A stretch of 11,522 bases of DNA, taken from contig CANIBV010000045.1 in NCBI GenBank assembly GCA_947466005.1, positions 1 through 11,522 of the forward strand, written 5' to 3'. The first letter of the stretch is position 1, and each line of letters starts with the position of its first letter. The notes under the pieces were generated by a model, which saw nothing but the letters and a program-made list of their open reading frames with translations, was not told the origin of the DNA and searched no databases. This DNA comes from Spartobacteria bacterium (GTDB lineage Bacteria > Verrucomicrobiota > Verrucomicrobiia > Chthoniobacterales > UBA6821). Below, piece by piece: positions 5,980 through 11,522 of the stretch. The position numbers and the translations under genes were made by a program.

Positions 5980-7359
5980 CTAGTCGGCTGGTGAATCGTG
6001 TTTCTTGAAGTTCAGGACAAGGATGCGGCGTCCGTCGGTTTCGGCAACAGTGACCGTAAATTCCCCGATCCTGACACTCTCTCCACGTGCGGGCAGATGC
6101 CTCAGGAGTTGGGTCACATAGCCGCCGATCGTACTGGCGCTGGATGGTTCGAATTTCATCCCGGACTGTTCGGTCAGGTCATGGAGCGGCAGTGTCCCGT
6201 CGACATCGAAATCATCCTTCGCAAATTCGGTCAATGGTTCCCGTCGGCTGTCAAATTCGTCCTGAATGGACCCGACAAGTTCCTCTAGGACGTTGTTAAG
6301 CGTGATGGTTCCTACGGCCCCGCCGTACTCATTCACGGCCACTGCCATTTTCCCCTGGTTTTCCAGAAACAAATCGAGCAGATCCTCCAGGGGCATTGTT
6401 TCAGAGACATTCCTGATGGGTCGGCTGATCTCATTCAGATCATTTTTGCCACTTTCCATGAGTTCCAGTAGATCCTTGGTGTGAACAAGGCCAATAGACT
6501 CGTCAAGTGATCCGATGCAGAGGGGAAAACGGGAGTGGCGTGAGACGATCGCCTTCCGGAGTTCCTCGGAAAACGGCTTCTCCAGATCGAGAAAAACCAC
6601 ATCCGTGCGAGGAGTCATGATGTTGCGCACAACCCGACGCTGGAGATCGAGTGCATTCACGGCGAGTTTTCGCCCAAGTTCCGTGACGGCTGCAGCCTGA
6701 CGGCTTTCCAACAGGACATGACGGAGTTCCTCGTCTGAAAGCGCCTGCTCGGATTCCTTGGGAGGTTCGACCCGGAACACGTGGAGGAGAACGAGGTTTG
6801 CGGAATAATTCAGAAAATTAATGAAGGGCCGGAAGATGAGGTAAAAAGTTCTCAGGGGAGGGCTGAGCCAGAGTGCCATAACAACGGGCTTGCGGATGGC
6901 GAGCGACTTCGGAACCAGTTCGCCCAGCAGAATTTCAAAGTACGTGATCAACGTGAATGCGATCACGAAGCTAATGGTGTGAACAAGCGCCGCCGAGTTG
7001 ATGCCTACCAAATGGAAGAAGGGGACGATCAGTCTGGCCAGGAACGGTTCTCCCACCCAGCCAAGTCCAAGGCTTGTCAGGGTGATGCCAAACTGGGTTG
7101 CCGAGAGATAAGACTCCAGTTCCCTTGTGATCTGGCGTGCTACCCCTGCCCGGGCATTCCCCTTTTCGATGAGGTTATCCAACGTGCTGGTACGAATCTT
7201 GATGATGGCGAATTCCGCGGCGACGAAGAAGGAGGTAAGAAGAATAAGGCCGAAGATGACCATCAGTCTGAGGAGGACGGTGCCTCCGCTCTCCCATTGG
7301 AGATCGGAAATAGGAAGAGATTCCCCCGATGCGAGGAGGCTAATGGCGAGTAGGGACAC
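5980..7359 (-). CDS. CNNM/CBS-domain membrane protein (HlyC/CorC family, hemolysin-like)
   Basis: This 459-residue inner-membrane protein has the standard three-part layout. A CNNM (DUF21) transmembrane domain spans about residues 25-205, with LTSLGLGWVGEP (94-105) and GELVPKSLAI (146-155). A CBS pair spans about 245-365, with NIMTPRTDV (246-254) and VNEYGGAVGTITL (342-354). A CorC_HlyC domain occupies about 375-452. Characterised relatives export or sense Mg2+ or Co2+, or affect metal resistance; the old hemolysin label is not informative. The start is GTG at 7357-7359: an in-frame TGA lies three codons upstream and the next ATG (residue 33) would cut into the first helix. The N-terminus SLLAISLLASGES is hydrophobic. 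Its 3' end faces the STAS gene at 5612; 96 bp separate its start from the stop of the upstream STAS gene on the same strand. Confidence 0.94.
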   Translation of the reverse strand: MSLLAISLLASGESLPISDLQWESGGTVLLRLMVIFGLILLTSFFVAAEFAIIKIRTSTLDNLIEKGNARAGVARQITRELESYLSATQFGITLTSLGLGWVGEPFLARLIVPFFHLVGINSAALVHTISFVIAFTLITYFEILLGELVPKSLAIRKPVVMALWLSPPLRTFYLIFRPFINFLNYSANLVLLHVFRVEPPKESEQALSDEELRHVLLESRQAAAVTELGRKLAVNALDLQRRVVRNIMTPRTDVVFLDLEKPFSEELRKAIVSRHSRFPLCIGSLDESIGLVHTKDLLELMESGKNDLNEISRPIRNVSETMPLEDLLDLFLENQGKMAVAVNEYGGAVGTITLNNVLEELVGSIQDEFDSRREPLTEFAKDDFDVDGTLPLHDLTEQSGMKFEPSSASTIGGYVTQLLRHLPARGESVRIGEFTVTVAETDGRRILVLNFKKHDSPAD

Positions 7360-7421
7360 GGTTTTTCAGTTATTGGTAATCCGACAGTGAAACATTAATG
7401 GCCGAGAGCATTCAGAATGCG

Positions 7422-7445
7422 AATACAAATGCTCCATGTTGGAGC
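7422..7445 (-). terminator. Probable intrinsic terminator of the STAS gene at 7456-7773
   Basis: On the minus strand, a perfect 6-bp stem (GCTCCA / TGGAGC, 7431-7445) with a 3-nt loop is followed by the T-rich tail ATTTGTATT (7430-7422). It begins 10 nt after the STAS stop codon and lies before the GTG of the CorC-like gene. The tail is interrupted, so termination may be partial, but it suggests that the two genes are not a tight operon. Confidence 0.45.
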
Positions 7446-7455
7446 GGAGAACACA

Positions 7456-7773
7456 TTAGGCATTTAGCGCGCCTTCACGGTCCGGGTAGGTGGAGACAAG
7501 AGAAAGGAAGCCGGAGAGTTCGAGCAACTTCATCACCGCCTGTTGGATACTGCAGAGACTCAGGCTTCCCCCTGACGATTTGGTTTTCTTGAGTGCCTGC
7601 AGGATCGATCTCAACCCTGCGCTGCTCACATAGCTCAGATCCGACAAATCAAGGACAACGGAACCTGACTCCGGAATCACAGCATCCAATGAGGGGCCGG
7701 TCTGTCCATCAAGCCTACCGCTCAGTGCCAGCACGATCGTGGTTTCAAACTTCAATTCTTGGATGGTTAGCAT
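7456..7773 (-). CDS. Single-domain STAS protein (anti-sigma factor antagonist type)
   Basis: This 105-residue protein spans one STAS domain. The core VVLDLSDLSYVSSAGLRSIL (39-58) carries the SSAGL form of the phosphorylation loop: Ser50 and Ser51 are present, with Ala directly before Gly, unlike SSSG in the STAS protein at 5612. The N-terminal ETTIVLALSGRLDG and the late helix AVMKLLELSGFLSLV are typical. SSAGL-type STAS proteins are common in partner switches regulated by PP2C phosphatases, so it is a candidate substrate of the receiver-PP2C in this window. It appears monocistronic: a hairpin lies just after it, and upstream it is separated from the ABC operon terminator by 222 bp. The ATG at 7771-7773 starts directly at the first beta strand. 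The binding partner is not visible here. Confidence 0.93.
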   Translation of the reverse strand: MLTIQELKFETTIVLALSGRLDGQTGPSLDAVIPESGSVVLDLSDLSYVSSAGLRSILQALKKTKSSGGSLSLCSIQQAVMKLLELSGFLSLVSTYPDREGALNA

Positions 7774-7802
7774 GAGGGAATGGTATCGGTTAGATGGTTC
7801 GT

Positions 7803-7808
7803 ATTATT
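7803..7808 (-). promoter_or_regulatory. Possible -10 element for the STAS gene at 7456-7773
   Basis: On the minus strand, AATAAT matches TATAAT at five of six positions and lies 29 bp before the ATG. There is no good -35 hexamer 16-18 bp further upstream (TCATCT at best), so this is a weak call. The remaining spacer up to 7995 shows no ORF, RNA gene or strong repeat that I can support. Confidence 0.2.
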
Positions 7809-7995
7809 AAGAAGATTTATCACCCAGATGAGATTCTGGAAAGAAGCAAGCGCTCGTTTACGGAGAAGTGTCTGATGCTGTGCGCAGGTTACGAGTCCCC
7901 GATCATCACGGCCTTCCCTTTACCGTTTCTTGTGCCCCCACTTTAGCGACATTTGCGCCTGTTGCATGAAACGTCACATTTAATGAACTCATTCG

Positions 7996-8044
7996 AAAAA
8001 GTGAGGGGTCTCAAAAGGTGTGCTTCCATCATGGCATCCCTCAC
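7996..8044 (-). terminator. Probable intrinsic terminator of the ABC importer operon
   Basis: On the minus strand, GTGAGGG (8044-8038) pairs perfectly with CCCTCAC (8007-8001), and five T residues follow at once (8000-7996). The stem starts 6 nt after the ATPase stop codon at 8051-8053. The 30-nt loop is long for an intrinsic terminator. A smaller internal hairpin (TGAG/CTCA, 8013-8002, 4-nt loop) could form instead just before the same T-run. Position and T-run make termination here likely. Confidence 0.5.
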
Positions 8045-8050
8045 CAAGCC

Positions 8051-8863
8051 TCAGATGTAATTCTTCCGGAGCATCTCGGCGACTGCAGGGTCGAGCCTTT
8101 CCCTCCGGCGCACCTCGTCAAATCGTTGCAGGAGATCTTCCGGACGTACGCGTGTACGCTCCGCGCCATACAGGTCATGCAGGACTTCGCCGCGGTGCAT
8201 CATGACGATACGGTTGCCAAGGTTAACGGCCTGCTGCATCGAATGGGTGACCATGAGGGTGGTCAGCTTGTCTCGCTCGATGATCTCGTGGGTGAGCCGG
8301 ATCACCTGATCAGCGCTCTTGGGGTCGAGTGCTGCCGTGTGTTCATCCAGGAGAAGGAGTTCTGGCTTGAGCCAGGAAGCCATTAACAAGGTGAGTGCCT
8401 GGCGCTGTCCTCCCGAGAGGCTGCCGATGGGATTTTCCAAACGCTGCTCTAGGCCCATGTTGAGGGTGCGGACGCGGTCGCGGAGTTCACCCATCATGCC
8501 GCGGTTCAACGCCCATCCAAGACCGCGCCGTTGGCCCCGCCGTGTGGCCAGGGCGAGATTCTCGGCGATCGTCATGGTGGGAGCCGTTCCGCTGAAGGGA
8601 TTCTGAAAAACTCTCCCGATCAACTTGGCCCGCTGGTGCTCAGCCCACCGAGTGATGGTGTGACCGCCGAGGGAGATCGTCCCTTCATCCACCAAAAACG
8701 TGCCGGCCACGGCATTGAGCAGTGTCGATTTTCCCGATCCGTTGGTGCCGATGATGATCAGAAAAGTTCCCTTTTCCAGGCTGAGGGTGACATCGCGGAG
8801 GGCGCGCACCTCATTGGGGGTGCCTGGATGAAAGGTCTTTCGTATGTGCGAGATTTCAAGCAT
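8051..8863 (-). CDS. ABC importer ATP-binding protein (TrpZ-like, partner of a PF04392-type binding protein)
   Basis: This 270-residue cytoplasmic ATPase energises the importer encoded by this operon. All nucleotide-binding motifs are intact: Walker A GTNGSGKST (39-47), Q-loop Gln87 (VFQNPFSG), signature LSGGQ (149-153), Walker B LLLLDE (169-174) and His207 in the H-loop (VTHSMQQA). The LLLLDEHTAALDPK stretch is typical of the subfamily that works with LivH-like permeases and PF04392 binding proteins, such as streptococcal TrpXYZ. Its ATG overlaps the end of the permease gene by 8 bp, implying translational coupling, and a terminator follows. Only one ATPase is encoded, so it should act as a homodimer. 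The substrate cannot be read from the ATPase; tryptophan or another aromatic or small organic compound is possible by analogy. Confidence 0.95.
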   Translation of the reverse strand: MLEISHIRKTFHPGTPNEVRALRDVTLSLEKGTFLIIIGTNGSGKSTLLNAVAGTFLVDEGTISLGGHTITRWAEHQRAKLIGRVFQNPFSGTAPTMTIAENLALATRRGQRRGLGWALNRGMMGELRDRVRTLNMGLEQRLENPIGSLSGGQRQALTLLMASWLKPELLLLDEHTAALDPKSADQVIRLTHEIIERDKLTTLMVTHSMQQAVNLGNRIVMMHRGEVLHDLYGAERTRVRPEDLLQRFDEVRRRERLDPAVAEMLRKNYI

Positions 8864-9800
8864 GACGGGAAGCTTTTGATGCAGTGGATGATTTGAGCTT
8901 TCGGAGTATCGAGGGAGCGATCAGGGCGATGAAGACAAAGAGAGCCGTGATCAGCTTAAGATCGTTGGGATTAAGCCCCCATCGCAGGGCGATCGCCACC
9001 AAGAGGCGGAAGAGGACCGAGCCCATCACCGCCCCAATGATGACAAAACCGATACTGCTACTCCCAACTAGCGCCTCGCCGATGATGACGCTGGCCAGTC
9101 CCCAGACGACCATCCCGATGCCCATCTGCACATCGGCGAAGCCCTGATACTGCGCCAGCAGGGAGCCGGCCAAGGCAATGAGGCCGTTGGAGATGGCGAG
9201 ACCGAGAATCAGGATGAAGTCAACGCTCACCCCGAGGGCCCGGATCATTTGGGCATTGTCACCTGTCGCCCTCATGGCTGTGCCCAGGTTGGTACGGAAG
9301 AAGAGAAAGAGTAGCGCTCCCACCAAGGAGACGATCGTTGCTATTCCAAGTAAGGTTGATGCGTCGCGGACGCTCACGGACCATCCAAAGACGTCGATGT
9401 CCTCCTTTCCCCCGAAGAGGATCGCAAAAAGAGACTCGGCTTGACTCGTCAGCGTCACCTCGTTCATCAACGGGACATTGCTTTTCCCCATGACGTGCAG
9501 ATTGACGGAATAGAGTGCGGTCATGACGAGGATGCCGCTGAGAAGTTCGTTAATCTTGAACTTGGTATGGAGGATTCCAGTAATCGATCCGGCGAGCATG
9601 CCTGCAATAAACCCCGCAAGCGTGGCCTCCCAAGGAGCAAAATGATTGACGAGCAGCGCCGCGGTGACGGCAGCGCCCAGTGTAATTGATCCATCCGCAG
9701 TGATGTCGGGAAAACTGAAAATGCGGAAGCTGAGATAGACCCCGAAAGCCAGCAGGGCAAGGATGAGTCCGATGGTGGTGGCGCCGATGAGGAGATTCAT
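8856..9800 (-). CDS. ABC importer permease (LivH/TrpY-like, BPD_transp_2 family)
   Basis: This 314-residue polytopic membrane protein has about eight to ten hydrophobic helices and no soluble domain. The pattern FSFPDITADGSITLGAAVTA (33-52) near the N-terminus and the loop NLGTAMRATGDNAQMIRALG, which carries the EAA-like contact to the ATPase, are characteristic of the branched-chain amino acid permease superfamily, in particular the TrpY/PF04392-associated branch. It should form the membrane channel as a homodimer, since only one permease gene is present. It starts 27 bp after the stop of the STAS fusion gene and overlaps the ATPase gene by 8 bp. The short basic C-terminus (LRKLKSSTASKASRHA) is cytoplasmic. 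No Shine-Dalgarno sequence precedes the ATG at 9798-9800. Confidence 0.94.
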   Translation of the reverse strand: MNLLIGATTIGLILALLAFGVYLSFRIFSFPDITADGSITLGAAVTAALLVNHFAPWEATLAGFIAGMLAGSITGILHTKFKINELLSGILVMTALYSVNLHVMGKSNVPLMNEVTLTSQAESLFAILFGGKEDIDVFGWSVSVRDASTLLGIATIVSLVGALLFLFFRTNLGTAMRATGDNAQMIRALGVSVDFILILGLAISNGLIALAGSLLAQYQGFADVQMGIGMVVWGLASVIIGEALVGSSSIGFVIIGAVMGSVLFRLLVAIALRWGLNPNDLKLITALFVFIALIAPSILRKLKSSTASKASRHA

Positions 9801-9827
9801 AGAAAGGGATGTGCCTGGGTGTCGGGT

Positions 9828-11057
9828 TTACTTCTTTAGGATTGGTCCCGCCCAGCAGGCGCCACGCATTAGATCGGTCTCACCAACTCCCTCAAACTTG
9901 CGTTCATCAGCCATGAGGTGCATCACCGTCCGGAGCGATCCCGAAGCGAGCAGCGAAGTAACCGTCTCCTCAAGGTCGATCTTACCCTTGGGGAGGGGAT
10001 GGTATGGGAACGTCACCGCATGAAAGTGGCCCATTGCAGAGGTTCCGGGCCCGATCGGGCGGAGAAACGGGTCGCTTTCCGAAGAGGGGACCCGTTCGGC
10101 AAAGCCGACGATCAGGACAAGGGCGCGTTCCTCATCGCTCTCGGTGGTGAAGGAAAGCCAGTCCCGCACCTGAGGAAAGGAAAAGGGAGAGCCCCCCTTG
10201 CCATTGTCGGGTGAGCGGCGCAAGGAAGCCCCCACCACCCCGGCGCTCTCCGCAACGATCACGATGGCGACCGAGCTCGCCTTGGAACTCTCCATGCCGG
10301 CCTCCACCAGATGACTCAGTCCGATCACCCCCTCCGGGCTCCCTGCGGCCTCGAATCGCAGGAGAGAGGGAAATTTTCCACGGGCCGTGATCCCGTAGAG
10401 AAGTTCCGCTTCGGGGAGATATTCCCCCTCCGTGGTCTGGTAATCCGGCATGCTGCTGCCGTCCGTGGGAAGGGCGACTGCGGATCCGGCAACGGCAAGA
10501 AACTCACCGAAACGGCCCATCCCATCAGACTGCCCACCGTCAAAGGCTCCCACCCCGATGCCCAGAAAATCAGTACCACAACGCACCCTGATGACATCTT
10601 CACGCGAAAGTTCACCCCCGGAGAATTTCACGGGGTTTCCATGCAACTCGGACTCTAGGGAAGCGTTGGCGTCCTCTCCGTGGGTTTCAAAAACGACCCC
10701 CCCGCGTTCCCAGGAGAGTGATGGAGCCTTAAGAGGTTCGGGTTCACCATCCTGCTCCACCGAGACGATCAATTGGGAAAGCCCCGCCATCTTGAACACC
10801 TTGAGGATACTCTCGATCGGTTCCGTAACGCGGAAGGAACCCTTGACCGAATTGAGTTGCTTGTAATGGGACAACAGAACCCGGATGCCGGCAGAACTGA
10901 TGTAATTGACCCCCGAAAAATTCAGGATGATGTGGTGCTGCCCGGAACGGACAGCCGTATTGATGGCACTGCCGACATGATCCGACCAGTTGGCATCAAA
11001 GCGACCGTTGAGGCGCAGTTCCAGATGCTGTTCATTGGGGTGTTGGGTGATCTCCAT
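9828..11057 (-). CDS. STAS-domain protein with an unrecognised ~300-residue C-terminal region, in an ABC importer operon
   Basis: The product has 409 residues. Residues 1 to about 103 are a STAS domain: HLELRLNGRFDANW at the start, then HHIILNFSGVNYISSAGIRV (41-60), with Ser54 and Ser55 of the SSAG loop, and the helix ILKVFKMAGLSQLI (84-97). A Pro/Glu-rich linker follows (about 102-112). Residues about 113-409 form a large soluble region I do not recognise: no membrane helix, Walker motif, kinase ATP pocket or PP2C acidic motif. Gly/Asp-rich GIGVGAFDGGQSDGMGRFGE (166-185) and hydrophobic strands SSVAIVIVAESAGVVGASLR (261-280) and ERALVLIVGFAERVP (310-324) suggest a mixed alpha/beta fold. It lies between the binding-protein and permease genes, with a 27-bp gap on each side. 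It could regulate the ATPase as the STAS protein MlaB does in Mla transporters, or report transport status to a partner switch. Function is unknown. Confidence 0.9.
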   Translation of the reverse strand: MEITQHPNEQHLELRLNGRFDANWSDHVGSAINTAVRSGQHHIILNFSGVNYISSAGIRVLLSHYKQLNSVKGSFRVTEPIESILKVFKMAGLSQLIVSVEQDGEPEPLKAPSLSWERGGVVFETHGEDANASLESELHGNPVKFSGGELSREDVIRVRCGTDFLGIGVGAFDGGQSDGMGRFGEFLAVAGSAVALPTDGSSMPDYQTTEGEYLPEAELLYGITARGKFPSLLRFEAAGSPEGVIGLSHLVEAGMESSKASSVAIVIVAESAGVVGASLRRSPDNGKGGSPFSFPQVRDWLSFTTESDEERALVLIVGFAERVPSSESDPFLRPIGPGTSAMGHFHAVTFPYHPLPKGKIDLEETVTSLLASGSLRTVMHLMADERKFEGVGETDLMRGACWAGPILKK

Positions 11058-11084
11058 CGTCGTCTTGTTTCAGAAGTTAGAACG

Positions 11085-11522
11085 TTAGTTTTTTGCTGGA
11101 GGAAGGTGAGAGGGAAGGTTCGTCTCCCCAGCGGTGATCCACCCATCCGCACTCTTGCGGATATCATCCGGAATGACCCACTTTTGTTTCAGCGAAGGAA
11201 GGATGGTATCATTGAAGTAGAAGACCTTCGGGATGAGATTCTCGACGGGGATATCCCCCGGGCTCTTCCCATCCAGGACATCCGCCGCAAGCTTCCCCAC
11301 AGCCATTCCGATCTCGGGATAATTGGCCCCAAGATCAAAGAGGGCACCCTTTGAGATTTTTGGGGGAATGGAGGAGAACGTTGGGATGTCGGCTTTTTTG
11401 CAGGTGTTGATGATGGACTCGGATGCAAGGCTGACAGTGATGTCACCACTCAGCCAGACAGCCTCGACGCCTCGCGAGAGCAGGGAGTTGAGCGCCTCCA
11501 GGGCGGCGCTGCTGTTCTCCGC
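11085..11522 (-). CDS. ABC importer substrate-binding protein, PF04392 type, C-terminal part (5' end beyond window)
   Basis: The frame is open to the right edge, and 145 residues are visible of a protein normally about 320-340 long; the signal peptide and N-terminal lobe lie outside. The segment ALFDLGANYPEIGMAVGKLA followed by DVLDGKSPGDIPVE is the diagnostic C-terminal stretch of the ABC_sub_bind (PF04392, TrpX-like) family. The preceding GVEAVWLSGDITVSLA and KKADIPTFSS segments form the second-lobe strands. The protein should act outside the inner membrane, delivering a ligand to the permease at 8856-9800. Relatives bind tryptophan or other small organic compounds, so the ligand is open. 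It is the first visible gene of the operon, 27 bp upstream of the STAS fusion. The operon promoter is outside the window. Confidence 0.92.
   Translation of the reverse strand, partial: AENSSAALEALNSLLSRGVEAVWLSGDITVSLASESIINTCKKADIPTFSSIPPKISKGALFDLGANYPEIGMAVGKLAADVLDGKSPGDIPVENLIPKVFYFNDTILPSLKQKWVIPDDIRKSADGWITAGETNLPSHLPPAKN

Noticed and set aside
6781..7353. Plus-strand open frame of about 190 codons opposite the CNNM domain of the CorC-like gene
   Set aside because: The translation is highly polar and low in hydrophobics, as expected from reading a membrane-protein gene backwards; no family resemblance.
7774..8050. A gene or RNA element in the longest spacer
   Set aside because: No frame with coding character and no riboswitch-like fold was seen; only a terminator-like hairpin (7996-8044) and a weak -10 element could be supported.
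1..11522. CRISPR arrays, tRNA/rRNA genes, insertion sequences, phage or integrase genes
   Set aside because: No regularly spaced repeats, cloverleaf arms with CCA ends, terminal inverted repeats with a transposase, or integrase motifs were found on either strand.

Overview
The window is a moderately GC-rich bacterial segment (mid to high 50s percent by eye). It is densely coded and dominated by signal transduction and membrane transport. Almost none of the starts has a Shine-Dalgarno sequence. That, together with the mix of chemotaxis proteins, a receiver-PP2C phosphatase, several STAS proteins and a PF04392-type ABC importer, would suit Verrucomicrobiota or a related PVC-group lineage. The taxonomic guess is weak: there is no rRNA or marker gene here.

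Left part, plus strand (1-3656). The catalytic half of a CheB methylesterase runs in from the left edge. It is followed with almost no gap by a CheX-like CheY-P phosphatase and, through an ATGA overlap, by a single-domain CheY-like receiver. After 95 bp comes a receiver-PP2C (SpoIIE/RsbU type) phosphatase. Next is a small two-helix membrane protein that looks like the sensory stalk of a chemoreceptor with no HAMP or signalling region. Together these look like the tail of a chemosensory cluster feeding both adaptation and a partner-switching output. CheA, CheW, CheR and a full receptor are not in the window.

Middle (3657-7773). A divergent Na+/phosphate-cotransporter-family protein with a PhoU-like tail follows a 208-bp leader. 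The leader holds two very short chained ORFs and a weak Pho-box-like repeat. A single-domain STAS protein on the plus strand converges on a CNNM/CBS/CorC-type membrane protein on the minus strand. A second single-domain STAS gene (minus strand) lies upstream of the latter and ends in a hairpin terminator.

Right part, minus strand (7996-11522). This is an ABC importer operon read right to left: a PF04392-type substrate-binding protein (cut by the window edge), a 409-residue STAS fusion protein with an unrecognised C-terminal region of about 300 residues, a LivH/TrpY-like permease and an ATPase. A hairpin-plus-T-run terminator closes it. The most unusual feature is the STAS fusion between the binding protein and the permease. 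It suggests that transport and partner-switch signalling are linked, or that a MlaB-like STAS subunit regulates the ATPase.

Overall, one PP2C phosphatase and three STAS proteins lie within 9.4 kb, but no RsbW-like anti-sigma kinase is present. I saw no tRNA, rRNA, CRISPR array, transposase or integrase. No gene-free stretch exceeds 300 bp; the longest is 7774-8050.
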